Source: Ampelocalamus luodianensis (taxonomy: Eukaryota; Streptophyta; Magnoliopsida; Poales; Poaceae). Taken from it: a stretch of 64,000 nucleotides of DNA. A model generated the notes under the pieces. It did no database searches. It saw only the letters and a list, made by a program, of their open reading frames with translations, and was not told where the DNA came from. Numbering within the stretch: the first letter of the stretch is position 1; every line of letters starts with the position of its first letter. Location: NCBI GenBank assembly GCA_036346255.1, contig CM070628.1:1069840-1133839 (forward strand). The letters are read 5' to 3'. This document shows, one piece after another, positions 12,009 through 23,700 of the stretch. A program made the translations under genes and the position numbers.

Positions 12009-12381
12009 ATCATGTAGCGTTAGCAAGGGAGCGTGCGCATGATCGTTGAGGCTCGGTGATTCGCTAAGCCTCCCACTTGGATAGAGTTAAATTGGAATTC
12101 ATTTATCGAGACCGTAATTATGTCCCTAAGACCTTGTCTAATCTCGGTCTTATGGAGATAATTAAGGTCCCCAACGTTAGTATCGAGCCATCTTGTTTGT
12201 AGGTTAGAGGTAGCATTGGCGTTAGAGTTAGTAAGCCTTGAGTCAAAATATTTTGAAATTATCAAATTACTTTGAGAAAGTTTAAGTTAAGAATATCTTT
12301 TATTCCTTATCCATCTTAGTATCTTTCCTCTCCGATCTGTTTTGGTTTATGAAACTAACTTACCTTGCCTTCTTGCCTTTA
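12009..12381 (+). other. Leader between LTR-A and the first internal ORF
   Basis: There is no coding potential here. A canonical tRNA-Met primer-binding site (TGGTATCAGAGC) is not visible. It ends in a pyrimidine-rich run with CTTTAG immediately before an ATG at 12382, like the TTTGTAG before the ATG at 43021 in the other gypsy element. Confidence 0.5.
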
Positions 12382-13092
12382 GATGAACCCTCGATACCTT
12401 GTCAGGAAACTCAAGTGAAGGAGTGGATGGATACCGGCGTTGCTACGAGATATGATGTGGAGAGCGAACTTCACATATCAGCCCACTTATTCCATCTACG
12501 CGTGATCGAGGACACGGAATGGAGTAATTTATGGCGATGATAGATATCGTTGCGGACAAGTCACGGGAGCATACCTTACCGCTTCGGGCGCGTGGTACTT
12601 CTAAGGCCATGGCGTTACAAGAAGTGGCTTTGGTGGCCATGAGTCGTCTTAGCTACGACTGACGGAGTTAGCAATTTCATTATCGATCACTTTCCGATGC
12701 GCGCGCGCGCTAGGGGCGTGAACTCGTTTGCTAGGATCGGTTTGGGAGGACCCCAAGTCGAGCGATTGGCGAGATTGGTTCACATGATGGACCAAATGCA
12801 TCGTTGCATGATGCATGAGTTATGGGAGACGCGTCGTCGTCTCATTATAGCTCGGGAGCATTTACTGACTTATGCATGACATGAGGCTCATTCGTCGGAT
12901 GTCTTTGTATGGCGCTAATGAGGTTTCACCATACATTCTGCGCCCGGACTATCGTCTCCACAAGTAGGAGGCCATATCATGGCGTAGGATCCCCTTACGC
13001 CTCACCAACCCGGAGACCCAGAAGATACAGGATCCCCTGGATACCACCTGCTCGATGACTTTCCGGTGAACTTTGACCGGAATAATATCTAG
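12382..13092 (+). pseudogene. Accessory ORF upstream of gag in the gypsy element (broken)
   Basis: The ATG follows an acceptor-like CTTTAG. The first frame (MNPRYLVRKLK) stops almost at once, but one frame away it continues as KEWMDTGVATRYDVESELHI and on through an Ile/Leu/His-rich stretch to WSNLWR. A later open piece (12697-12879) includes ARLVHMMDQMHRCMMHELWE, and the last piece, with one in-frame stop near 12982, ends DDFPVNFDRNNI before a TAG at 13090-13092. At least three frame breaks separate the pieces. No gag, protease or polymerase motif is present. The 40-51 kb element also has a separate ORF before gag (43021 on). An extra ORF upstream of gag is known in some plant gypsy lineages; the function here is unknown. 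The pieces are assigned to one ORF by inference. Confidence 0.5.
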
Positions 13093-13378
13093 GTTGTTAG
13101 GGCAGGAAGCTCTATGTTTGAGCGTGTATCCTTAGGATTATGTAATAGGGTAGTAGATGTCGAACCGTTATGTTTCATTTGCAAAAACTACTATTTGATT
13201 GTAATCTTAAGCTGCGCAGGCGCTTATGTACTGATGTTGTACCAATTCGGTTTTATGTTGCTTAATGTTTGGTGTTCCATTTGATGTTACATTTTTCTTG
13301 CTTTTTGATATTGATTGTGCATGTACAGCCAAGTAATGGCTTTTGTCTTAAGTTACTAACCATCCTTGTCCAATACAG
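13093..13378 (+). other. Spacer between accessory ORF and gag
   Basis: AT-rich, non-coding. It ends with a pyrimidine-rich stretch and CAATACAG just before the gag ATG at 13379, so it may be an intron joining an upstream leader to gag, or a plain spacer. The possible A/B recombination point could also lie here. Confidence 0.4.
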
Positions 13379-14590
13379 GATGACAGGACCGACTTCTGCG
13401 ATCGAGAGCCTGCGTGAGGCTCCCCATCCCCATCTAGGGCACGCGTCTAGCACCTCTGGCGATTTCTACGATCGGGCGGTCATCCAGCGATCGTCGGGCA
13501 TGGAAACCCTCTCGGCCGCCCAGCCGGGTGGACCGCTGAGGAGGTGCTCCTCGCCGCCGTCCATGGTTGAGTTTATGATGATGATTGGCGCAACCGGATG
13601 GACGGACCGGATGCTTGAGGCGATCGTGCGCAACACCGCTCCAGCTCCGTTCCGACGGGAGGGCTGCCCGAAGCGTCCGGAGGTCTCGGCTGAAGTTCAG
13701 CGGACCAACCCTCCGACTTTGCGGCGGCAGGACCCGATGGAGGCGAGAGGGGTTTGCACAACATTGAGAAGAAGCTAAACATTGCGCGGTGTACGGAGTT
13801 GAGAGAGTTTTGTTCGCGACTATCGGTTGGCGGTGCGTGGCGCGTGGTGGGATAGTTATTCGCCATGCAGCCCGCTGGTTACGTCCCGACTTGGGGCGAA
13901 TTCGAGGCGCGTTAGAGGCCCATATCTCGAGAGGAGTCGCTTATCAAGCGGCAGCGTTCCTGCCTTGAAGCGTGGACGGCGGACCGTCGCGAGTACACGC
14001 ATGACTTCAACTACTTGGCGGTATGCTCGGACGGCGTCTCGGCGAGCGCTCGTTGCGGAGCGAGTTCTTCCATGGGCTATCGAGAGTTGCGGCTTGTTTT
14101 AGCGCACATGATTTTAGGATTTTCGGCAAAGATCTCGGTCAACAAGGCGATCGTGGTGAAGCATGAGAGCATGACGGTGGATGAGTCGAGGAAGAGGAGG
14201 AAGGCTTTTCGCATGCGATGGCGAGTGGCGATTTTCGAGCCACGCCCGAGTACCTCGGGCACCTCGTGCCCGGCAAGACCGTCGAGGTCTCTGTGGCACC
14301 TCCACGACCTTCTCCACCGGCGGCTCGGCGGACGGCGGGGCGAGACCACGAGCCGGCGGGGCATACAAGCGGCGTCATCTGCTGTTTCATTGTGGCCGTC
14401 GGGGCCACTATGCCATGATGCCTCGCCAAGCGGCGAGGATGCCGGGCGTACTCTGCTCGGACCACCACGGCCCGACTCGGTGAGGCCACGCCACCACCAC
14501 GAGAGCAGCACCTACTCCACCCGGCATGCGTGGTCGCGTCAACCACGTCTCGGCAGAGGAGGCGACAAGCGCACCCGGCGTCGTGCTAGG
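13379..14590 (+). pseudogene. gag: Ty3/gypsy gag (broken)
   Basis: This encodes the structural Gag protein of a long-LTR gypsy element. The frame opens MTGPTSAIESLREAPHPHLG and runs to about 13778. The Gag core then continues only with frame changes: the stretch with NPPTL, then the Lys/Ile-rich piece around 13760-13800, GAWWDSY at about 13840, and the region with EYTHDFNYLA-like residues near 13990. A nucleic-acid-binding tail follows around 14370-14420. At least four frameshifts or stops were seen, so no full Gag can be made. Neighbours are the accessory ORF upstream and protease downstream, the usual gag-pol order. Confidence 0.7.
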
Positions 14591-14676
14591 TACACTTCTT
14601 GTTAATTCATGTCACGCATCCGTTCTATTTGATTACGGAGCATCTCATTCATTTATTAAAACGAGTATCTGAAATT
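14591..14676 (+). pseudogene. Retropepsin-like protease segment with altered active site
   Basis: The segment reads LVNSCHASVLFDYGASHSFI in frame. It matches the protease core of the sister element (45430-45500), where the catalytic triplet is DSG. Here the triplet is DYG (GAT TAC GGA at 14631-14639). The Asp-Ser/Thr-Gly motif is invariant in active retropepsins, so the change from Ser to Tyr should abolish activity. A stop codon follows shortly after. Confidence 0.75.
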
Positions 14677-17640
14677 AACCAATTCAAGATACATACACTA
14701 CACCCACCTTATCAATCAGGGTTAATATAGACCGCTCCTCAGGTTTGGATCGTACAATCCATAACCTCGAGAAGGTGACTCTGGAAACAACACCGTAGTT
14801 CAAGATTACCGGAAGTTTTCGGAAGAATTGCTGGCATGCCACGCATCGAGACATAGAATTTGTGATCAACCTAAAGCGGGAACAACCCCATTGCCAAGAT
14901 GCCATATAGGATGGCGGTTGATGAGCTTGAAGAGCTTAAGGTACAAATGGAAGAATTACAGGAAAAAGGATTCATCGGACCTAGCTCATCCCACAGGGTT
15001 CGCGATACTTTTGTAAAGAAAAAGGATGGCACCGTCGATGTGTGTGGATTACAGAGCCCTCAATGAGGTGACCATCAAGAACAAGTATCCCTTGCCCGCA
15101 TTGATGATCTATTCGACCAGCGTCGAGAACAACGGTGTTCTCCAAGATAGACCTAAGGTCGAGGATACCATCAGCTTAAGATTAGGGCTGAGGACATCCC
15201 TAAGACAGCTTTTACCACCCGGTAAGGTCTATATGAGTTTACGGTTATGTCGTTTGGCTTGACCAATGCGCCAGCCTACTTCATGAACCTTATGAACAAA
15301 GTATTCATGGAATACTGGACAAGTTTGTTGTCGTGTTCATAGACGACATCTTAATCTACTCCAAGACTAATGAGGAACATCTTGAACATCCGTATTTGGT
15401 CTGGAGAAGCTTAAAGAACATGTTTGTATGCCAAGTACTGGCAAGTGTGAATTTGGCTTCAAGAGATCAGTTTCTCGGACATATCGTATCCATTGGAGGA
15501 GTCGCAGTTGACCCATCCAAAGTAGAAGCGGTGTTGGGATGGAAACAACCAACCTCAGTGACCGAAGTGCGTAGTTTTCTCGGAATGGCTAGATACTACA
15601 GACGCTTCATTGAAGGATTCTCCAAACTATCCAGACCAATAACCCACCTGCTCAAGAAAGAAAAGAAGTATGAATGGACAGCAGCTTGTGAAAAGAGTTT
15701 CCAAGAGTTAAAGAAGAAGTTAACCACTGCACCAGTATTAGTCTTGCCAGACATACACGAGGACTTTGAAGTCTATTGTGATGCTTCGCGCCAAGGACTT
15801 GGTTGCGTACTTATGCAAGGAGGAAACGTCGTAGCATATGCATCCAGACAACTCCGTCCACATGAAGACAACTATCCAACTCATGATTTGGAGTTAGCAG
15901 CCGTAGTGCATGCCCTAAAGATTTGGCGGCATTACTTGATTGGAAATCATTGCAATATCTATACGGACCACAAGAGTCTTAAGTATATTTTCACCCAGAC
16001 AGACCTCAATCTCCGACAAAGGAGATGGTTAGAACTGATTAAGGATTACGACTTGGATGTTCATTACCATCCTGGGAAGGCTAATGTAGTGGCCGATGCA
16101 TTAAGCCGTAAGTCCTACTGCAATAATGTTGTGGTTCAAGAGTGCCAACCTGAGCTTTGCAAGGAATTAGAGGCACTTAACCTCGAGTTAGTAGAACAAG
16201 GCACCTTAGCAGCTATAGAAGTTCAACCAACCTTAGAAGAACAAATCAAGACCGCTCAGAAAGGACACCCCGGAGTTCATAAATTTAAACATCTCATGGC
16301 TAAAGGAAAAGCCTCAAAGATGGTTGAAGACCAACAAGGTATCCTATGGTATGGGAAACGTCTCTTTGTTCCCCACCAAAAAGGGCTCAAAGAATTGATT
16401 CTAAAAGAAGCCCATAGCTCAGCATACACCATACACCCGGGCAGCACCAAGATGTATCAAGATATGAAGATTCTATATTGGTGGCCGCGAATGAAAAGAG
16501 ACATCGCCGAGTTCGTAGCTTGTTGCGATGTGTGCCAACGGATCAAAGCAGAACATCAGAGACCCGCAGGATTGCTGCAACCACTGCAAATCCCTCAGTG
16601 GAAGTGGGAAGAAATTGGAATGGATTTCATTACTGGACTGCCAAGAACCAAGACCGGATATGATTCCGTATGGGTCATAGTTGACAGATTAACCAAAATT
16701 GCCCACTTCGTCCCTGTGAAAACCACCTACAAGGGAGACAAGTTAGCCGAGTTATACATGGCTCGTATTGTATGTCCGCATGGAGTACCCAAGAGGATAG
16801 TCTCGGATCGAGGTTCTCGATTTACCTCGCATTTACAGGCTAGTCTACATGATGCACTTGGAACTCACTTAAACTTGATCTGACATATCATCCTCGGGTG
16901 ATGGGCAGAGAAAGGTAAATCGATTCTAGAAGACATGCTTGGGCTTGTGCTTTAGAGTTTACAGAGGCGGGAGAGATGTCTACCGTATGCGAGTGCTTTG
17001 CAACATGATTACCAATCCAGTTTGAAGATGTCCCGTTTGAAGCACTCTATGGGAGAAAATGCGAACTCCCTTGCATTGGTCGAATCGGAGAAGGTTATAT
17101 CTTGGACGGATACACTCAAGCAAGCGTAAGAGAAAGTCGATTAATCGAGATCGTCTACAAAGCTGCTCGGTCCAGCAGAAAAGTTATGCCGACAACCGTC
17201 GTAGAGAGTTAACTTTGAAGTTGGAGATCATGTATATCTCAAAGTGTCACCCTTCGCGAATGCGGAGGTTTAAAGTGAAAGGCAAGCTTGCGCCAAGATA
17301 CATAGGCCCGTTCCCAATCACGCCAAGCGTGGAGAGGTAGCATATCAACCGGAATTACGTAAAATTTGTCGATGTCCATAATGTGTTCCACGTCTCTCGG
17401 CTCAAGAAATGCCTCGAGTACCTGAAGAGCAAGATCCAATTGAAACCATTGCACTCCAGAAAGACTTGTCGTATCCAGAACATCCGATCGAGATTCTTGA
17501 TGTCGTGGAGAAGCAAAGAAGACACCAGATCATCCGTTTATGCAAAGTGCAAAGGAGCAACCACTCGGAGAGAGAAGCCACGTGGGAGCGTGAAGATCAG
17601 CTGAAGTTGGATTACCCCTATCACATTCTCGAGTAGCTCG
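14677..17640 (+). pseudogene. pol: Ty3/gypsy pol: RT, RNase H, integrase, chromodomain (broken)
   Basis: The reverse transcriptase N-terminal half is fragmented (14899-15270; CVDYRALNEVT is visible). A single open frame of 516 codons starts at 15333 with the RT catalytic FIDD (15336-15347, both Asp intact). It runs through the RT thumb, RNase H (YCDASRQGLG, DLELAAVVHAL, YTDHKSLKYIF), the integrase zinc-binding region ending CCDVCQ, and the integrase core up to the second catalytic Asp (SDRG). It stops at 16883 before the catalytic Glu. The C-terminal part is recognisable after more frame breaks. The last piece (17409-17636) has the features of a group-II chromodomain (EILDVVEKQRR, then ATWEREDQL). 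RNase H style and chromodomain place it with the Tekay/Del-type chromoviruses; that assignment rests on recognition, not a tree. Confidence 0.85.
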
Positions 17641-17660
17641 AATCTCGGGTCGAGATTCTT

Positions 17661-17677
17661 TTAAGGTGGGTAGGTTT
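17661..17677 (+). other. Polypurine tract of LTR-B element
   Basis: The run TTAAGGTGGGTAGGTTT lies immediately before the LTR start. The sister element has TTAAGGTGGTAGGTTT in the same place (48685-48700). This is the plus-strand priming site expected next to a 3' LTR. Confidence 0.75.
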
Positions 17678-18881
17678 TGTAACACCCAATCTTTCCAAGT
17701 TGCAAGATCATCAAGGATCTTTTGCTCAACTGCAAGGTTTTCTCCAGAGTTGCAAGAATCCAATTTTCGGATCTTTTTGCAAGATCTTCAAGAGTGCAAA
17801 GTCAAGGGGATGCAGATTTCGAAATTTGCCCAAAGTGCTCAAAGATTCGTTCTTCCCCCGAAAGCACCGAGCCCTCCTTCCCCTTCCTCCCTAACCCTAG
17901 CCCTACCTCCCTAGCCTGCCGTCGCCCCGGCCGTGGCAGTGCCTCGACGACCGCACCCTCTCACCGTCGCCCCCCTCTCTCTCTCTTCACGGACCTGCTC
18001 CCGTGACCGCCTCGGCCGAGCCGCCGCATCCGTCCAAACCCTCGCCCGCATCACCGCCTCGCCGACCGTGCCCTCCCCGTCCCGTGCCCTCCCCCTCCGG
18101 CTTTTAAAGCCAAGCCCTTTCCCCCCTTCGGCGGAACCCCCTTTCCGTTCCCCAAGCAGAGAAGAATACCGAGGAAGAAGAGGGAGAAAGGAGAAGAAGA
18201 AAAGGGGGAGAACTCACCTTCGCCGCCGTCGCCGGTGAGCTCCGTCGCCACCGCCCCTAGCCGTGTCTCCCCTCCGTCGTCGTCGTCCTCCCCGTCGCCG
18301 TCGCCGCTTCCCCCGAACCGAGCTCCTTTGCCTTCATCGTGCGCCGCCACCGTCTCGTCGCTCGCCGCCGCTGTCGCGTGCCCCCGAGCCCTTCTCCTCC
18401 TCGTGCGGCGCTACTCCCTTCGTCACCGCCGCCTCGTGGCCGTCGCCACCATCTCCCTCCTGCCCTACCCCTTCCCCCTCTCGTTTGGCAGTCGGGCCGA
18501 TAGCCCCCCCTCCTTTTTCCTTCGGCCGCGGGCCGCACGCGCGCACCTCTGGCCCATCCGCGCCGGGCCAAAACGCGAGGCCACAGGCCGCACGCATCGC
18601 TGGCCGGGCCGGGCCGAAATGCTGGCCGTGGGCCATTCTCTTTTTCTTTTTTCTGCTAAATTCGTTTTCTTTTTCTATTTTGATTCAAAAGTTAGGCTTT
18701 AAAATATCTTTTCTTCCCCATTTCAACTCCAAAAATTATAAAATAAATTTGTAAAAATTTGTAAAATCAAGATCTTTCTAATGGCATAGGTCTTGTGCAA
18801 TTTAGAGTTCATTTGGGTATTCTTGTGTATTTACTTGCTCTCTTTGTCGTTGTGCCTTTTTCCGGTATTTCGTCCGATTAG

Positions 18882-18953
18882 GATTTGAAGACGCCGGAGA
18901 TCCCCAAGTTGATCAAGCCCAAGATTATCAAGACCCTCTAGCCTATATCCCAG
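18882..18953 (+). other. LTR-B upstream exon with GC donor
   Basis: The acceptor is GATTAG at 18876-18881; the donor is CCCAG|GCGAGT at 18954. The 72-bp segment reads as two bases, 23 codons and one base. The peptide is acidic (EDAGDPQVDQAQDYQDPLAY). The homologous 72-bp segment at 49668-49739 keeps length and phase but differs in many codons. The inferred GC-AG intron is 18954-20281. Confidence 0.55.
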
Positions 18954-19814
18954 GCGAGTCAACACTTTGATCATATTGAACCTATATTTTATGCAAATTA
19001 TGTTCTTTTAAATTATCAAATTGCATGCCTTACTTTCCTTATGCAAATGTATGTCAAATACCCTAAGGTAGTTAAATACCAATTTGATGTTTAATTATTA
19101 TTACACCATCCCTTGATAATTGAATTGCCTTAAACCCTTGTCATCCTAGTAAATATATGGTAAATATACTAGTATAGGCTATACTTAAGCGCCATGCTAG
19201 TCTTGCTTAAGTATCGGGGTATTATCTACCCCATTCATCATCTCTTAAAAATGAACATGGTTTTTGGGCAGTCATTGGATGTAAATGACTGAGGTGATTG
19301 TGTTGATGTATTTTCCTATCTCTCAAAAACCCTAAGAATTGCTTATCACATCTGGGCGGATGGTATGATGGATGTTGGTGGGTGCTAATGCAGCCCAAGG
19401 AGTGTTGGTTTGTGGATGGTATGTGGTATGAACCGCCCAGATGGTCCCTAAGGACTTAATCCTGTGATGACTTCCCAATGTACAACAGTACAACCACATG
19501 TCTATAATGGTGTTGACCTGGCTAAATAATTTGTATCCGTTAGTATGAGTTGCACCAGGCAGATGACCCGCTACGCCATAAGCCTTTGTGGTTATGGGTT
19601 GGGGTGTACGACTTACAGTGCATGTGAGCGTAAGTCGTGTGGCGCAAGAGAGTGCAGGAAAGGGGTTGACGGGTCTATGTGAGCGTAACCCTTCTCAGGT
19701 GAAACCTTAGCGGGTGTAACAAATACTGGGGGATGCATTGTAAAGGCCTTATGACGATCTCCCCTTGACTCATATGTCTACGGAAACATGTGTATATGTC
19801 AAGATGATTATCTC

Positions 19815-19885
19815 TTGTGGGTAAAGTGTACAACCTCTGCAGAGTGTATTAAACTATTCGAATAGCCGTGCCCACGGTCATGGGC
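19815..19885 (+). promoter_or_regulatory. Conserved LTR block (LTR-B copy)
   Basis: TTGTGGGTAAAGTGTACAAC, CTCTGCAGAGT, ACTATTCGAATAGCCGTG and CACGGTCATGGGC in order. It sits inside the inferred intron. Confidence 0.6.
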
Positions 19886-20281
19886 GGACATGGGAACTTA
19901 CATGAGTTAGTTCTATTTATAAAACTTTGTGGGTGGGATAAAAATGTGATGGGTCGTTGTGACCCTGGTTTTGGTTTTCCCTGGGTGGATGTACCCCAGT
20001 GATGTTAAGTGGTGGATGTAACTGCTATAAAAAATAAGCATGAGGTGGAGGTAACCTCTACTGTTATAAATATTGCACAAGTAATCTCTTTAACAAAATG
20101 CAATTTGGTTAAAATGCTAAGTGATAGGACTTTCTAATGTTGGTACTCAAAATATTGCTTTGTGCAAATAAATGAACCCGAGCCATCCTTGTTAAGCCTT
20201 GCATGTATATTATTGCATACTGTGTGTTGGCTCGCGAGCACGGAAGTTGTGCTCATCCTCGCTCTTTCCCCCAACCCTCAG

Positions 20282-20355
20282 AACCCGTGGATCATGGAGA
20301 CTACGTCTACTACGAGGACCAGGACGCCGAGGAGCAAGGACATGAAGAAGAGTAG
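20282..20355 (+). other. LTR-B downstream acidic exon
   Basis: It is preceded by a pyrimidine-rich run ending CCCTCAG at 20281. After two bases that complete the codon of the upstream exon it reads PVDHGDYVYYEDQDAEEQGH and closes with three Glu and TAG. The homologous stretch in the sister LTRs (42375-42460 and 51015-51101) keeps GGDYAYYEEP. The peptide is strongly acidic and Tyr-rich and has no recognised family. Confidence 0.5.
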
Positions 20356-20737
20356 CATAGTTCCGTAGTCTGAGTCTCGCCTCAGTCTGGTTGGCTCCGT
20401 TGGTACTCGTGTACATCCTATATTATCCAAGCCTGTGGCTAATATCGGTCGTACACATGGTACTCCAGTCGCTTGCCTGTGGAGAGACTTGCTCTACCCC
20501 TTTTGCTTCCGCTATCGTACTCGATGTTTTGTAATAAACTCATTTGGCCTGATCGGCCCTATTGTAAACTCGACCCGACGCGGTCTATTTGAACTCTGAT
20601 GCTTGTATTAATGAATGATTTGGTCTACGCGATGTATGAAATGATTGACAATGTGTCTTTGTGAGCGCTATCTACTGATCCAGGAATAGTGCAGCTTTAT
20701 CACAGAGGATTCTGGATTACGAAATCCGGGTCCGACA

Positions 20738-23700
20738 AACATCCCCAAGTTTATTGATGGTAATTAGTATGCATCTCTTTAACATGCATTTGGTTTTTTG
20801 AAACATTTGCATATTTTATTTCACTTGGAAAATCTTAACCAAAGTTTAAACCTACAACTTAAAGTTAAGTTCCAAAAGAAAACAGGAACAAAAACATGTG
20901 ATCATCCTCTGGAAACAATTTATTCAAATATTATAATAATTATCATGAATAAATATAATTTTCCCAAATTTTTTGAACTTATTAATTTCAACCCTCAGAA
21001 AATTCAAACTCTATTCAATAACCTATTGTAGGTTTGAATTTAAAATAAGCAAAAAAAGGATGGACAGTGGGTTTTCCAATTTTATTTGAGTACTAGGATG
21101 TCCCAGGAACCACTCCAAATATTTTCAGAATTTATAGAATTTTATTTCTATTTTTAAAGCCTCGGTCAAACCCTTTATTTTTTGGTCAAAATCTGATTTT
21201 AAACCTTCGGGCTCGCACTGTTTCTCCGACCGGACCCCAAACATTTTTGGTTCAACCGCACCCTAAACCAAAGCCTGGCTCAGACCCGCACTGCACCACA
21301 CCCACTCGGCTGAGTTAGGCCCCAACCGGACCTGAGCCATTTTGATGTGACCCAACCAATTCGCCACCGGTTGCCGCACCGCCCTAGCTGACCACTCCCA
21401 GGCTTTCACCACTTCACGCCGCTTCCACTCTGTCACTTTCCCGAGCATAAGTCACCATGTGCCCCTCTCATTTTGCCATCTTTCCTCTCGGTGGATGAGG
21501 AAAGAGGAGCTCTTCCTCGCTCTCTACTCCGGTGAGCTTCAACCGCCTGGTTCCTCTCGATTCTATCTTCAATGTTGTTTCCATTTTGGCTAAACCCAAC
21601 TTGTGTCTTTGCTTCTAGCGCTTGGACCAACTTCGTGTTTTCCTCGGCTCCGGTTCACGTCCAGAGTGCGCACCCGAGGACAACCCCGTGCTAACTCTAT
21701 GCTCGGTTAGTATGGTCCTCAAAACTTTCCGCATCATATTCTGTCCCAGAGCATGACAACTAAAACCCCTCAACCAATTTTACTAATGTGCGACAGGATC
21801 TGGTGAATTTGAAGCTTGGTCCATTTCCGGCTGTAAAGCAACTTTTCACCTCCCACCTTGATCCGGTAAGCCTTTGATCCATTCTTTTCTCTTATAGCAT
21901 CCTTATGTGATCCTTAACCCATCCTGACCTTTCTTTGTCTCTAGGATAACCCATCCCGACCTTTCTTTGTCTCTAGGATTGCTCAGGGGTTTCTCTCTTC
22001 GCTAAGCCGTGCCGCCGCCGTCATCTTCTTCGACGTCGGCTAAGCTCTGAGCTCCTCCGACCATCGTGACCTCTTCCCTAGCTCAGGTAGCATCCCTTTT
22101 AGTCCCTAGGAGCTCGGGCACACGCTTAAGAGGACAATGCAGAGTTTTTTTGTGTTTTGCATTTTTTTGCCGTATTAAGCGTCGCCACTCTCCTCCGGCT
22201 CGTCGCCAATACCGGCCAGCGCAGTTGTCGAGAATACCACCATCAGGTGTGTAATACTATTGTGGACCTATCCACGCCCTTAGCGTGCACCGTCGTGGCC
22301 GGAAACGCCGGCGAGGTTCCGATGGAGCCAGAGCTCTTTTGTCGGATTTCTAGCTCGCACTGTAGCGGAGCCATTAGGGCACTGATTCGGTCATTAAAGG
22401 GCTAATGATTGCTTAATCTTTAATCGTTGTCTTAAGGAACTATCTGTCACTTACACGCGGGCTCGCGCACAGAAAAACGAGCACATTAGTTTAAACACCG
22501 CTGCGGCTGACGAGTGGGCCCAAGGCCTTAAGCGCTGTGCGCTATGCGCATGTGCGCATGGACTGAGTCCATTGAACCAAGTCACTGACTAGCAGGCCCC
22601 ACATGTTAGCGCACGGTTAAATCCAGAGTTAAAAAGAAAAATGACACTATTCTTGGGACCCCACATGTCATTGACTGCAGCTAGCGCAACTCCCGATAGA
22701 AACAGTAATAATTGCTTTATAAAATTTAAATCTGTTTAATTTACAAACTGAAATTTTGTATTAACTTCTAAAATACATAACTAATTCATTTTAACTCCAA
22801 AAACAGTGAAACCAATTTTGATAATTTTTATTTTAAATGAACTTATTTCTAAAATAGGTTAAATCCTACCTCTGTCAGAGAAGCTATATTTTGAGGAAAG
22901 TGATCCTAAAATGAATTATTTTTATACTATAAAATGCTGATAACTTTAGAAATTCATAACTAAATCTTGAAAACGCCAAATGAGGTAAAATCAACTATTT
23001 TGGTCTTATATGATTATTCTCTATTTACCTATATAATCCTTTGTCCCACTACTACTCTACAAATTTTGACCAAATAATTAAATTATATGAACAGTAACCG
23101 ATTCCATTTAAAATCTGATTTGTTTTTCCTGAAATCTGTGATTCAAACTACTATAACTTTCACACACTAAATCCAAATAGAATAATTCTTTCACCTAAAT
23201 TCATCTAAAATCATAATATAGCTACTGTAGAAATTTCATGCATTTTGAGTATTTTGATTTTTTGGCTTATTTGGTGTTAATTGCAATATCGTTCTTTTGA
23301 TAGATTTCTCGACGATACAAACGTATTCATGAGTGTAACCTGAGGTTGAACAAGTGATACAGCAAAGATGCGAGCACCCCCCTCTTGATCATATTGCTCC
23401 TATTGATTTTAAAAGTTTTGTGTGAGTTTTAATATCGTCATTGCGTGCTATTTTGAAAAGTATGTTCATGGGTAGAAGTAGTTAAATTTCTAATTGCTGC
23501 ATTGGCCTACCTTTGAATATTGATTACCCTTTTTCCTTGAATGATTAAGGTTATATGTTATATGGGTTTGTTTGCTAATTTGTAGAATGAGGCTTAGCCA
23601 TGCTAGTAGTTGTAGCCGAAAGCGGTTGATGGAGCTAGTCCACCGGCCAGTGGATTATATTGAATCTTGATGAAATTTGACGATTATATGGATTGAATTA

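Larger units (their letters stand above)
17678..20737 (+). repeat. LTR-B (3' LTR, 3.06 kb)
   Basis: It begins TGTAACACCC after the polypurine tract and ends TCCGGGTCCGACA. The 3' LTR of the 40-51 kb element ends with the same TCCGGGTCCGACA, and the two share alignable sequence from about 18700 onward. Its first ~950 bases are CpG-rich (17880-18640). No matching 5' LTR exists in the window. The sequence immediately after it is already LTR-A', so element B sits at the very start of that LTR. Confidence 0.85.

Noticed and set aside
3204..20737. LTR-A and LTR-B as the two LTRs of one element
   Set aside because: Their terminal and internal sequences differ too much; only the structural plan is shared.
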